Shown piece after piece: positions 34,540 to 47,700 of a stretch of DNA of 64,000 bases. Position 1 is the first letter of the stretch. Each line of letters begins with the position of its first letter. Source of the DNA: Pilatotrama ljubarskyi (lineage: Eukaryota; Basidiomycota; Agaricomycetes; Polyporales; Polyporaceae); assembly GCA_022385805.1 (NCBI GenBank), contig MU277694.1, positions 221,559 to 285,558 of the forward strand, written 5' to 3'. The notes below the pieces were generated by a model that was not told where the DNA came from, did no database searches, and saw only the letters and a program-made list of their open reading frames with translations. Both the position numbers and the translations under genes were made by a program.

Positions 34540-34845
34540 CTGAGAAAATATAATTTGATAATCAAGAAGCTAAGCTACTATGCAGTCCATGTGATGGATC
34601 CACAAGGCTCAGTAGTGTGCTGAAACCCTCAAAGAAATCACAAGTCAAGTCGTCCCTCAAGAGGGTTCATGGCACTGATTTGCCCATATCTCTTGAAAAG
34701 TGCCCTGATACCTCTTAGAAATTGTATTGCTGTAGATATTGCACACACAGTATACTATGCACATACATATCTTGTTGAGACACCAAAGGGATTGTATTAC
34801 ATGCACCACCACCCGGGGGTGGGGCATGACTTTTGGCCGTCACTG
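34540..34845 (-). repeat. Right terminal inverted repeat
   Basis: Inverse copy of the left arm; the same open frame reads outward on the plus strand from 34669. Confidence 0.9.
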
Positions 34846-34847
34846 TA

Positions 34848-35234
34848 TATTGCCTACGGGTTGACCTCGGACCAGATGGACACCCTTGGTACGAGAGAAA
34901 TGCGACTGGCTACCTACAAGAATAGACAGCCCACCCCCAGGATAGCCTTCTCTCTCCCACCGCTCCGTTACTCGCGTGCGTCGAGTGTGTGCCGACGACT
35001 GAGTGCAGCGCTGTTCGCTGCGTCGATGGTGAAGAAGAGCACGAGCACGAGCGTGAGCATCGAGGATTTTGACCACAAAGTCTCCTTTCCCACGAGGGAG
35101 GGCGCTTGATTGCCCGAAATGGGCATGCAGCCGGAGAATGCCGAAGAGCGCTCGCAGGGTCTGGCAAAACTTCAGCATACCGGACGAGCAGCAGCAAGCG
35201 TTCAAGACATCGACACCGGCCGACCGACAAGACA
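34848..35234 (+). promoter_or_regulatory. 5' region of RPL33
   Basis: About 390 bp between the transposon and the RPL33 ATG, pyrimidine-rich in parts as is usual for fungal ribosomal-protein promoters. No TATA box is evident. Confidence 0.4.
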
Positions 35235-35997
35235 ATGGGCTCTACAAGGTGAGACTACGCTTCCATGCTGCAGGACAACGCTCTGGGAGATGCGCGAGAG
35301 ACTTGGAGGGCGCAGGACGCTGGGAACGGGGTGGATGCTGCTCGGACGGTTTGGATGACGCTCCTCTGGTGTGGACGCACGAATCTACTCGCTCCTCAAT
35401 CTCGCCTACTCTCGACTCTCCCGCCCTTTCCTTGCGCTTCAATTTCTCGGCATATCCTCCCGCTGAACACATCTGGAACGACTAGCTCACTGGGCTTTGT
35501 GATTTGGCAGACTTTACTGCAAGGGTCGCGTCCTCGGCCACAAGCGCGCTAAGCGCAACACTCGCCCCAACACCTCCCTCCTTCAGATCGAGGGTGTCGC
35601 GACGAAGGAGGATGCGCAATTCTACCTGGGCAAGGTACGTTCCCACTTCTTGACGATGCATGAACAATTTCACCAACTATGCACGTTAGCGGGTTGCGTA
35701 CATCTACAGGGCAAAACGCGAGATCCAGGGCTCTAAGGTCCGTGTAATCTGGGGGTACGTTCTGCTTGTCAGTGTGCACAAGAATCCTTGCGGTGAGCTG
35801 ATTCTCGTCCCTTCAGCCGTGTCACTCGCCCGCACGGCAACTCCGGTGTCGTAAAATCCAAGTTCCGCTCGAACTTGCCCCCACACGCGTTCGGCGCGAG
35901 CGTCCGGGTGGTAAGTGCTCGGTTCCGTTTGACGGAGGTTTTGCAAAGCTGATGATGCCGTTTCATGTGCCAGATGCTTTTCCCCTCCAACATCTAA
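35235..35997 (+). CDS. RPL33: 60S ribosomal protein L33 (eL33, mammalian L35A)
   Basis: Large-subunit ribosomal protein. Five exons at about 35235-35248, 35511-35634, 35690-35754, 35817-35910 and 35974-35997 sum to 321 nt, 106 residues, the family's usual length. Sequence landmarks: [76 protein letters not shown] and the C-terminus FPSNI. The first exon encodes only MGST plus two bases and is followed by a 262 nt intron, a layout typical of ribosomal-protein genes, where an early long intron often aids expression. All splice sites are canonical GT-AG. Confidence 0.95.
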
Positions 35998-36637
35998 GCA
36001 GTCTCCCTTTATCCACTTCTGTCGCAGGCATCGCTGTTACACGCTCATGTATTGCAAATACTATGACATGCCCCCATGATCGCATGGTACCATCTGGTTG
36101 TATGATTCTATTGACTTGGTCTGCTAAGTCTGTTTGGTCGTTTGGTCACTTGCGATGCGTCTACGCACGCTCAGCTCGTCCAAGTCCAAGTCAAATCCGG
36201 TAGCCCAGAGTGAGAGCGACGGCTGCGTCTGTGTTAATATGAGAAGGAGAGACTGGTGGGATTGCATATAGACGACCGCTGGCCGGAGAACCGGTGCATG
36301 TGAGTGATCGCTCGTACCACCATCTGCTAGAACCGCCGCCATCATTGTCCGTTTCCCCTGGCGTCCGTAGCATATCCTATGCATTGCCCGTCGTCTCCTG
36401 CCGCGCACGCAAATCAGCGCATTCCCTGAATGCGATGGGCTCACTCCGTTGGGCGTCGGGGCCCCGAGAGACTGCAGACGTCCAACGCCAATCCCCAGAC
36501 GGGCGTCTTACGTAAGCCCAATGTGTTGGGGATGAAGCTGTCGGGGATCCTAGAGTTTGAGCCTTAAATCCCTCCCTCCACCTCCTCTTCTTCGTTCTCT
36601 ACCCCTGCCCGGCCCTTTAGACGTCCCTCTCCCAGCC
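35998..36637. promoter_or_regulatory. Intergenic: RPL33 terminator region and ACC1 promoter
   Basis: No gene is seen. The last 70 bp before the ACC1 ATG are a pyrimidine-rich tract (about 36570-36635) typical of highly expressed fungal genes. Confidence 0.45.
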
Positions 36638-39600
36638 ATGACCACTTACGATCACTCAAAAGTCGCCCAGTTCATCGGTGAGTCCCGGTGTGCATTCCGG
36701 CGCGGAGGAACGGAGTGTGACATTGCGGTAACAGGCGGTAATTCTCTCGACAAGGCCCCGTCCGGGCCCGTCACCGACTTTGTGAAGCAGCACGGAGGAC
36801 ACACCGTCATCACCAAGGTGAGTTCTTGCCTGCGGCTGCTGGAGGATAGGAGAAGAGAGCGGAGGCTTGTCGAGGCTATGTCTGCGAATGCGCGCCCAGG
36901 CTGCGCTGGTTACGGCGTCACGAAGCACCCGTCGGCGCGTCGCGAGCGTCACGCAGCTTGGACGCGTCCGCCGAGGATCGGGTGCGATTTCAGCTCGACG
37001 GACTTGGAGGGCTTGAAGTTGCGCGCACTCGCGCGGAAAGCAGATTCCATGCATCCGCCCTGGGGTTGGGCCATCATCGACACCCCAATGGAACCTGCAC
37101 GCGGCATCGAGTACGGAAAGACCGGTCTCAAATGCGGAAGACGCGCGCTCGGCTGTCCAAATGCTCCCTTCTCCTGTTCCCAAGCGCGTTTCAGACGTCC
37201 GACGAGATAGCTGACGTGTCATTTTGCAGGTCCTGATTGCAAACAACGGTTTGTATCGCGCTATGTTGCAGGTGCACCCGCATATACTGACAGATTCTCA
37301 GGTATTGCTGCTGTAAAGGAGATCCGTTCCATCCGGCAATGGAGCTACGAGACCTTCGGCACCGAGCGTGCCATCGAGTTCACTGTCATGGCCACACCAG
37401 AAGACCTGAAGGTCAACGCGGAGTACATCCGGATGGCCGACCGGTATGTCGAGGTTCCAGGAGGCTCTAACAACAATAACTACGCCAATGTCGACCTTAT
37501 CGTTGATGTCGCGGAGCGCGCTGGCGTTCATGCCGTTTGGGCGGGTTGGGGTCATGCGTCGGAGAACCCACGTCTGCCGGAGACGCTCGCCGCGAACAAG
37601 ATTGTCTTCATCGGTCCCCCCGGGAGCGCTATGCGCAGTCTCGGCGACAAGATTTCCAGCACTATTGTCGCGCAGAGTGCGGATGTCCCGACTATGCCTT
37701 GGTCCGGCACCGGCATCACGAAGACGGAGCTATCGTCGGACGGCTTCGTCACGGTCCCTGACGACGTGTATCGGGCAGCATGCGTGACGTCCGTGGAGGA
37801 GGGTCTGGCAAAGGCGGAGGAGATCGGTTACCCGGTGATGATCAAGGCCTCCGAGGGTGGAGGAGGCAAGGGTATCCGCAAGGTCGAGTCTCCAGATGCG
37901 TTCAAAAACGCGTTCCATGCAGTCGCTGGAGAGATTCCTGGTGAGCTAGGGTCGCCTTTGCGTTTGAAGGCGGTAGATTGCTGATTTGCTCCAAGGGTCT
38001 CCTATCTTCATCATGAAGCTTGCCGGCCAGGCGAGGCATTTGGAGGTTCAGCTTCTTGCGGATCAGTACGGCAACGCCATCTCTTTGTTCGGTCGTGACT
38101 GTTCCGTTCAGCGGCGGCACCAGAAGATCATCGAAGAAGCCCCCGTCACGATCGCAAAGCCCGAGACTTTCGAGAAGATGGAGCGCGCCGCTGTGCGCTT
38201 GGCCAAGCTGGTGGGATATGTGAGCGCAGGCACGGTCGAATGTGGGTTGCGCTTGCCTACTTGATTGGTTCTCTCGGCTGACAGCCTATTAGATCTCTAC
38301 AGTCACGCTGAGGATGTCTTCCACTTCCTGGAGCTCAACCCTCGTCTCCAGGTGGAGCATCCCACCACGGAGATGGTTTCTGGCGTGAACCTCCCCGCCG
38401 CGCAGCTGCAGATCGCCATGGGTATTCCTCTCCATCGCATCCGGCACATCCGGACCCTGTACGGGGTTGCACCTAACGGCAGTTCGGAGATCGACTTCGA
38501 CATGGTCAACCCCGACGCAAGCAAGCTCCAGCGGAAGCCTCGTCCTAAGGGTCATGTCGTCGCCGTACGCATCACGGCGGAGAACCCTGATGCGGGGTTC
38601 AAGCCATCATCGGGCTTGCTGCAAGAGTTGAACTTCCGGTCCAGCACCAACGTCTGGGGTTACTTCTCTGTCAGCAGTGCAGGTGGTCTTCACGAATTCG
38701 CGGACTCCCAATTCGGTCACATATTCGCTTACGGCGAGGATCGGAGCGAGTCGAGGAAGAACATGGTCGTCGCGCTCAAGGAGCTCAGTATTCGCGGCGA
38801 CTTCCGTACTACCGTCGAGTACCTGATCAAGCTTTTGGAGCTCCAGGCCTTCGAGGAGAACACGATCACCACTGGCTGGCTTGACTCGCTCATCAGCGGC
38901 AGACTCACCGCCGAGCGCCCCGATTCGACGCTTGCTGTGATCTGCGGCGCCGTCACGAAGGCTCACATCGCTTCGGAGGCATGCTGGGCAGAGTACAAGC
39001 GTATCCTCGACAAGGGTCAGGTCCCCTCTCGCGACGTCCTCAAGACTGTCTTCGGTGTCGACTTCATCTACGATAACGTCCGATACTCCTTCACTGCCAC
39101 GCGCTCCTCGCCGACGCTCTGGACGCTGTACCTCAACGGTGGCCGGACGATGGTGGGTGCGCGAGGTTTGGCTGATGGCGGCCTCTTGGTTCTGCTTGAT
39201 GGCAAGAGCCATTCTGTCTACTGGAGAGAGGAAGTCGGGGCGTTACGTGTGATGATCGACTCGAAGACGTGCTTGATCGAGCAGGAAAATGACCCTACGC
39301 AGCTCAGGAGCCCTAGTCCTGGCAAGCTCGTTCGCTTCCTTGTCGAGAGTGGCGACCACATCAATGCTGGCGAGCAGTACGCCGAAATCGAGGTGCGTTA
39401 TCTGCAGAGTGTACGATGTCTGGTTTTCCTGACAAAGCTGCATGCCTCGATAGGTCATGAAGATGTACATGCCTCTGGTCGCTTCCGAGGACGGTATCGT
39501 GCAGTTTGTCAAGCAGCCCGGCGTCAGCCTCGAGCCTGGTGACATTCTCGGCATTCTCACTCTCGACGATCCCGCGCGCGTCAAGCACGCTAAGCCATTC

Positions 39601-42600
39601 GAGGGTCTGCTCCCTCCCATGGGTACGCCCAGCGTGATCGGCAACAAGCCCCACCAGCGCATGCACTTCTACCTTGATATCCTCAACAACATCCTCGACG
39701 GTTACGACAACCAGGCCGTGATGGCTTCTACTCTCAAGGACCTCATTGAAGTCCTGCAGAACCCCGAACTGCCATACTCCGAGGTCACCGCTATTTTGTC
39801 GACACTCTCTGGGCGCATGCCGGCGAAGCTTGAGGACGGCATTCGGTCAGCCATCGAGCTCGCGAAGAGCAAGGGCGAGAATGCCGAATTCCCTGCTGCC
39901 CGTATCCGCAAACTCATCGACCACTTCATGGAGGACAATGTCCGCCCTCAGGACCGGACTATGTTCCGTACTCAGCTTGGGCCCCTCATGGACGCCGTCG
40001 AGCGCTACCAAGGTGGTCTGAAGGCGCACGAGACCGACGTCATCGCTGGTCTGCTTGCTCGCTACGAGGAGACGGAGAAGTTGTTCGGCGGTAGCATCGA
40101 GGCGCGCGTGCTCACTCTCCGTGAGCAGTACAAGGACAACCTCGACAAGGTCGTCGCGCTAGTCCTCAGTCACATCATGGCTCACCGCAAGGGCCGTCTG
40201 GTCATGGCCATCCTGGAGCACGTCAAGAACAGCGGTCTCACCGTCACCGACCCCAACTCGCGCCTGTACCAGGTGCTTCAAGGCTTGGCGGCCCTGGAGG
40301 CTAGGTAAGCCGTAAGCTGGCCATACGCGCCGATGTGATGCTGATGCTGGCTTGTAGGTCCTCCACCCAGGTTGCGCTTAAGGCTCGTGAGGTCCTGATT
40401 TCCTGCCAGATGCCCTCGTACGAGGAGCGTCGTGCGCAGATGGAGGGCATCCTCAAGGCTTCGATCACCAACAGCTACTACGGCGAGCCTGGCTCTGTTG
40501 CTCGGTTCGTGGGATTCGCCTTTCTTGTTGACGACCTCTAACTATTTTTCTAGGACCCCGTCCGTTGACGTATTGCGCGAGCTCATCGATTCGAGGTACA
40601 CTGTATACGATGTGCTCCCCACGTTCTGGAACTACTCCGACCAGGAGATCACCCATGGTATGTGCTCGTGACACAACTGGTCGTGGTCTTCGAGCCTCAC
40701 GTCTTGTCTAGCTGCTCTCGAGGTTTACGTGAGACGTGCTTACAAGGCGTACACGCTCCTGTCTGTCGACTACGAGGAGGGTGACGGTATGGATGATGGC
40801 GATGCGCCCAGCGTCCTCACGTGGCGCTTCAACCTGGGTCAGTCGCACTCGCCCCCGTCAACCCCTCGTCTTCAAAGGGAGTGAGTACGAGTGCACTTGA
40901 TATCACAGGCGGTCTACTGACAATCTGATGATCCGCAGTGAGGCACCTCGCAGGCAAGCCTCTGTGAGCGACTTGACCTACATGATCAACACGCATCACA
41001 AGCAGCCCCTGCGCACCGGCGCGATCGCATCGTTCCCCAACCTCGACGCCCTCGATCGGGGCTTCGACAAGGTCGCGTCAGTCTTGCCAGTGTTCGACGC
41101 TCAGGAGTACCAGCAGCGCTACGGTGCCAATAACGAGCCACCGAACGTTCTCAACATCGCTCTCCGCATCTTCAACGAGGCCGACGACATGTCCGACGAC
41201 GAGTGGTACAAGAAGATCGTGGAACTTGTCAACAGCCACCGCGAGGTTCTGACCCGCCGTGGTGTGCGTCGTGTCTCGGTCCTCATCTGCCGTCCCGGCC
41301 AGTACCCGGTTTACTACACTCTTCGCGAAATGGGCGGTTCTTGGAGCGAAGAACAGGCAATTCGTCACATCGAGCCCGCTCTTGCGTTCCAGCTGGAGCT
41401 CAGCCGCCTCTCGAACTACAACCTCACGCCCTGCTTTACGGAAAGCAAGCAGCTCCACATCTACCACGCCGTCGCGCGGGAGAACCAGCTGGACAACCGG
41501 TTCTTCATTCGCGCTCTCGTGCGCCCTGGCCGTATCCGCGGGACTATGAACATGGCGAAATACCTCATCTCGGAAACTGACCGCCTCGTCACCACTATCT
41601 TGGATGCCCTCGAAGTCGTCTCCGCCCAGCATCGCAATGCCGACTGCAACCATATCTTCATGAACTTCATCTACAACCTGCCCGTTACCTACGAGGACGT
41701 TTTGGAGGCGATCTCTGGCTTCATCGAGCGCCATGGCAAGCGACTTTGGCGTCTCCACGTCACCGGCTCGGAGATTCGCATGGTGCTCGAAGACAAGGAC
41801 GGCAACGTCACCCCTATCCGCTGCGTCATTGAGAACGTGTCCGGCTTCATCGTAAATTATCACGGCTACCAGGAGATCACTACCGACAAGGGCACGACTA
41901 TCCTCAAGTCCATCGGCGAAAAAGGCCCGCTCCACTTGCAGCCAGCCCACCAGCCGTACCCGACCAAGGAGTCCCTGCAACCGAAGCGCTACCAGGCGCA
42001 CCTCATCGGCACCACTTACGTCTACGACTTCCCCGACCTCTTCTCTAAGGCTTTGAGCAACGTCTGGATCAAGGCCCGCGTCGTTAACCCGAGCCTGACC
42101 CCTCCGAAGAAGATCTTCGAGTCCCGTGAGCTTGTGCTTGACGAGCACGATCAGCTCCAGGAGGTTGATAGGGCTCCCGGCAACAATACTGTCGGCATGG
42201 TCGGCTGGGTCTTCACGATGCGGACGCCCGAATACCCTGAAGGTCGTCGTGCTGTGGTCATCGCAAACGATATCACCTTCAAGATTGGTTCCTTCGGTCC
42301 CGCCGAGGACCAGTTCTTCTACTTGGCCTCTCAGTATGCTCGTGAACAAGGCCTTCCCCGCATCTACCTCTCCGCCAACTCCGGCGCCCGCATTGGTGTC
42401 GCCGAGGAAGCTATGAACCTCTTTTCAGTCGCGTGGAATGACCCTGAACACCCTGAGAAGGGTATCGAGTACCTCTACCTCACTCACGAGAACTACCTCA
42501 AGCTCCAGGAGAAGGCGGCCGGTGCTGTTCGTACCGTGGAGATCGAAGAGGGCGGCGAGCGTCGCCACAAGATCACCGACATCATCGGTCTGCAGGAGGG

Positions 42601-44274
42601 TCTCGGTGTCGAGTGCCTAAAGGGTTCCGGTCTCATTGCTGGCGAGACATCTCGGGCGTACGACGACATCTTCACGATCACTCTCGTCACCGCTCGGTCC
42701 GTCGGTATCGGTGCCTACCTCGTTCGCCTCGGCCAGCGTGCGGTCCAGGTGGAGGGCCAGCCCATCATCCTCACTGGCGCCCCCGCCCTCAACAAGGTCT
42801 TGGGTCGCGAGGTCTACACCTCCAACCTGCAGCTCGGTGGCACCCAGATCATGCACAAGAACGGCGTCTCCCATCTCACGGCCAGCAGCGACCTTGAGGG
42901 CGCCACGCATATCCTCGACTGGCTGTCCTACATTCCTGAGCACAAGGGAGCGCCCCTGCCGATTCTCTCTCTTGCCGACCCTTGGGACCGCGACATCGGT
43001 TATGTCCCGCCAAAGGGCCCTTATGACCCGCGCTGGTTCATTGAAGGCAAGAAGGACGAGACGACTAGCGACTGGCTATCGGGCTTCTTCGATCGCGGTT
43101 CATTCCAGGAGACGCTCAGCGGTTGGGCACAGACCGTGGTCGTGGGCCGCGCGCGCCTCGGCGGTATCCCTATGGGTGTCATCGCGGTAGAGACGCGGAC
43201 GATCGAGCGGGTTGTGCCTGCGGACCCTGCGAACCCCTCCTCGTTCGAGCAGCGTATCATGGAAGCCGGCCAAGTCTGGTACCCGAATTCGGCGTACAAG
43301 ACTGCCCAGGCGATCTTCGACTTCAACCGCGAGGGCCTTCCTCTCATCATCTTCGCCAACTGGCGTGGCTTCTCCGGTGGCCAGCAAGACATGTACGACG
43401 AGATTCTCAAGCAGGGCTCGAAGATCGTCGATGGCCTGTCGAGCTACAAGCAGCCCGTGTTTGTGTACATCGTTCCTCACGGTGAACTCCGTGGTGGTGC
43501 TTGGGTCGTGCTCGACCCGTCCATCAACTCCGCTCAGATGGAGATGTACGCAGACGAGGAAGCCCGGGCTGGCGTACTCGAGCCGGAGGGCATTGTCGAG
43601 ATCAAGATGCGTCGAGACAAGATCTTGAAGCTGATGGAGCGTCTTGACGCTACGTATGCTAGCCTCAAGAGGGATAGCACGGACGCTACGAAGACCCCCG
43701 AGGAGCGCGCTGCTGCTGCGGATGCTCTGGCCAAGAGGGAGACGCTCTTGCAACCGACGTATAAGCAAATTGCGCTTCTATATGCCGATCTTCACGAGTA
43801 CGTAGACTCCTCACTCAGTGAAACCGTGCGTCGACTCACTCCCCCCTTCACAGTCGCACTGGGAGGATGGAGGCGAAAGGATGCGCTAAACCGATGGTCT
43901 GGAAAGACGCGCGTAGACGCTTCTACTGGGCTGTCCGCGCCAAGGTCGCGCGCTCGGCTGCAATGGCGCAACTGGCCGAAGCCAGCCCGGAGTCCACCTT
44001 CGACTATCGCACGCGTCTCCTCGAGTCCCTTGCCGGCATCGAATCCACAACCGATCCGCGAGAGATCGCCGAGGCACTTGAGAACCTTGACCTCTCGAGC
44101 ACGCTCGCTCAACTGAAGGCCGATCACCTGGCGCGCAGAATGCTCGCTCTCGCGCACGAGGACAAGAAGGCCACCGTCGAAGGGCTCGTCCGGCTGATCG
44201 ACAACCTCGCTGAAGACGAAAAGTTGGCGCTCATTAACGCTCTGCAGAACTCCACCCGCTCTCCTGGTAAGTGA
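36638..44274 (+). CDS. ACC1: Acetyl-CoA carboxylase
   Basis: Multidomain cytosolic enzyme that makes malonyl-CoA for fatty-acid synthesis. Start at 36638 ([14 protein letters not shown]). Biotin carboxylase: [20 protein letters not shown], the ATP-grasp glycine loop [44 protein letters not shown] (about 37230-38700). Biotinyl domain: VMKMYMPL at about 39457, with the biotinylated Lys in MKM. Central region follows, then the carboxyltransferase halves from about 42100 ([57 protein letters not shown]) to 44274. About 13 introns; the second is long (about 412 nt, 36818-37229), the rest about 50-65 nt. About 2,200 residues, the family's usual length. A site resembling yeast Acc1 Ser1157, RRQASVSDL, lies at about 40950. 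Confidence 0.96.
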
Positions 44275-44762
44275 TCAGGTCCTTGACCACTGTTCTCCCT
44301 AGCTCATATGCTACATAGGTCCCCCCTCATACGCTTCCGCTTAGACGTCGAATTAGAATCGTAAAAGGCCGTTGCTTTCTCGATGTAGTACTGTAATCAC
44401 GGATTGTTCTCTCAACGCTTCTCATGCTGTTCACGCTCACGTTTCTTCTAGCATATCATACGCCTCGCAATACATAGATCACGTCCATCATAATGTCATG
44501 TGCTTCTTCGTTCAGTTATCTTGATCAGCTTGCGAAATGACGCTACATGCAACTGCCTGTAACTTCCTGCGTGACGCCGAACCGCTAGCGAGCACCGAGG
44601 AGCCCGGCTCAGAGGCTCCTATGTCAATGCAGGTGCGTCTCAGTCGCGAACGTTCCTACGATTGAACTTGCAGCCATTGCCTAGTAACAAGTCCTAGATT
44701 CCTTGCGCAAACGAGAGCATATTACATCGAGCTTGGAGTGATCTGGTCATGGGCTCCATCGC
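44275..44762. other. Convergent 3' intergenic region
   Basis: Holds the ends of ACC1 and the GMC gene. No other feature. Confidence 0.45.
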
Positions 44763-47700
44763 TCAGAACCCGTGGTCAGCCTTGATGATGTCTGCGGCTG
44801 GAGGACATGATGTGAGTAGCGCCGCGATAGAAGACTGCAATAACTTTACCTTGCTCCGCGATTCCGTAGGTTGTTGCTTATTGAACCTATGTTAGTATCG
44901 TTTAGTACATTGGCGAGAAGATGCGCACCTTGAGTATGAACCGACGGGACGAGCGGTAAGATGGATAGGTCGGCGACGCGGAGGTTCCTCGTTCCGTAGA
45001 CCTGAGACGAGATTAGGATCCCTCGTGTTTCGTGAAAAGAGCACGCGATACCTTCAACTTGCTGTCGACGACGCCGCCTTTCTCCCTAGGAAGCATCGAG
45101 CAGCTCCCGCAGGCATCTATACCATCATTCAGCAGGTATACTCCGACGGAAAGGGGCGAATGTAGCTTACGCCAAGTAGTCGACAAGTTCTGCTTGACGT
45201 ACTCTATGGACCGAGAGCCGTCATCAGTATTCCATAGGCGGTCAGATCCCAGAGAATGGGAGCGACGCACCTCGAATCTGCTCGTCGGACGAGACGTCGA
45301 CACCAGGGACCACCTCTTTCTCGGCAAAATCCTTCCAGGGGCTCGTGTTCGTAACTTTCCGCAGGAACTTGATGCTGTCAACGAGGATCTCGAGGTCGAT
45401 GTCCTCCGAGAAATAGTTCGGCTCGATGGTCGGCTGTACCGATGGGTCAGACGAGGACGCGTGCTATGTTGCACTTCAGCACGCAGCCTCGACGCAAGGA
45501 TTGCCTGAACTTACGATGGACCCCCGAGAGAACGGGTGTCCGATGGAAGGCAGTATGCCAACGAATGGCTTCCCTGAATCTAAATACCGGCAAACAGCTT
45601 CAGATCGTGAAGACCCCAAGAAGAGAATTGTGCACCGACCATTGGGAGGAATCGAGAATGGGAATACGAGGATCTCTAAGTCGGGGACGCTCGGATTCTT
45701 CAGCATCTCAAGCTGTAGGTCGTACTGCTCCTTCATGCCGGGCGCCAGTGTATCGGCGACCGCTGCGAGCTTACGCTCCTGGGCAGCTATGATGTCGTCG
45801 GCGCGATCCGAGAATACCTGGAGTGGGAGGAAAGTGGGCCCAGTCAGGGCGACGGCAAGGGGGCCCGAGGCGTCGCCGCTGTGAACAAAGTATCAGTTCC
45901 TGTCCAGGACGATTATGGCGGCCACTGACTACAAGTCGCGGAGTTTGCGCTGTATTTCCGGTAATTTGATGGTGTCGCTCGTGACGAAGTCATGACCAAG
46001 GGCCATCTCTGCACCGATTCAAGGTGAGGCTGCAGCGCTAGGCCCAGAAGCGGAAAATCTAACCAAAGACGTAGGCAGAGACGATCAGATGGTCTTGCAC
46101 GTTCGCGCCCACGGACGGAAGGTCGATTTTCACCGGTATTCCGAGGGGCTCGAGCACGGCAGGGTCGCCAATCCCGCTGAGCTCGAGAATGTGAGGCGAT
46201 TTGACGGTGCTGTCCACGCCAGTTAGTCTTACGATAATCTAACTCGTAGTTAAGGTCTCGCACCTTGCGCTAAGTATGACTTCCTTCGCGGCATGGACAT
46301 TATGAATTTGCCCTTTGTGCTCGAATTCCACGCCAGTGGCGACTACCTCTCCGCCATCCTTCTTCGTTAAGACACGCCGAACGTACGCATCGGTAAGCAC
46401 TTTCAAGTTCGGGCGATCAACACGGGGAACAGATAACCCTAAGTAGTCGTGCTATGAGAAGGCGTGAATGCTCCCGAGAAGGTGAACGCACCCGGGCGGC
46501 GTGACTGCGTGTCTGCGTTTGAGGGTCGATGATCGACGTATTCCTCCAAGTCCCCGATATCTGACCGATGTGAGTCTACTGCTGCATTCGAGAGCGGATA
46601 TGAGACGATTCATGTACCTGTCCTCCGAGCTATGTACGCCAAGTGTTAGTATGGCTACAGAAAGGGGAGCGAGTCTCTTCGTACCGGGTCACTGTTTACT
46701 TGAATGCCGTGTGCTTTCAAAGTCTGCGTCTGTCAATCCATTTGCACGCGGTGTGAATGACTTCTTCCGCTCACCTCCTGTAAGACGGACTCTATCCCAG
46801 ATGTTGTCCTTGCAAAAGACACAGGGATTGGCCCTAGTAAGAAAGACGCATCGTCAGGGGCAGGTCCAAAGGCAGACTGCCCGTGTGCACGCAGAGGCTA
46901 CGATCAGGGCTACTTACCAGTCTGGCCCACCGATTCGGTCTTGTAGAGAGCTTTAAATGCTTCCGAGTCGCTCACTGCTTCAGGGGGATGAAACCTGCCC
47001 CAGATAGACGTCAGCAGATAGACGTGACATGTCATGAGGAGCTCCTCTCACGTTTCCGCTCTCTTGGACGCTTCGAAGAACCGTTCCCAGTTCCAACCCT
47101 CGTTCCCCAAGCGCTCGAGTGCCGCATACACATCAGGGTCAGTTCACATAGCTCGCATAGAGAGGGAAGATGCCGCCGTCAATCACCTTCGATCTCCTCA
47201 CGCTGAGGTCGAGTCCAGAGCAAGAAGTTGATCGTCGTGCTTCCACCGAGGCCCTTTCCCCTATGGCGAGTTAAGTATGCGATGGCATGACGGCGAGTAG
47301 ACACGTCCCGCACGTACCTGGACCAGTAGAAGCTATCGGTCGGCTTTCCATCCGGAGTAGTGACGTTGTTAACGGCCTTCGACTGCGGAGTGGTACGGAA
47401 GACCCAGTCGTTGTCGGGCTTGAACATGAGCTCCATCCATCCATCTACTTTGGCTGGAGAAAATGTTGGCGGGTCAGCGCGCGCACGGGAATGTGGTGGT
47501 GTGTGGTATAGTGCCAGCGGTTCAGTCCACTCACCGATCGCGGGGTCGTCAAAGTTGGCTTTGCCGGCTTCGAGCAATGCAACGGTGACGTTGGGATTCT
47601 CGCTCAGCCTTGCAGCCAGGACACATCCCGATAACTGGACCACGATTATCAGACTTCGCGGGATCGAGCTCACAATACACCGAAATCATTACCCCTCCAC

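Larger units (their letters stand above)
33305..34845. mobile_element. Tc1/mariner-like DNA transposon with ~306 bp terminal inverted repeats; centre is an assembly gap
   Basis: Left end CAGTGACGGCCAAAAG at 33305 and its exact inverse ending at 34845, each bordered by TA (33303-33304 and 34846-34847), the target duplicated by Tc1/mariner elements. The start CAGTG and the following GGCCAAAA resemble Tc1-family termini. The arms, 33305-33610 and 34540-34845, are inverse copies over about 306 bp with one difference that I found (GATAGTCAAG against GATAATCAAG). The centre, 33611-34535, is 925 N, so any transposase is unseen. If the gap length is true the element is about 1.54 kb, enough for a small transposase gene. 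Near identity of the arms points to recent insertion or recent activity. Arms this long are unusual for the group. Confidence 0.85.

Noticed and set aside
33585..34565. Open frames running through the gap
   Set aside because: They consist of unknown bases and carry no information.
41078..42349. A 423-codon open frame on the minus strand
   Set aside because: Antisense to ACC1; same compositional artefact.
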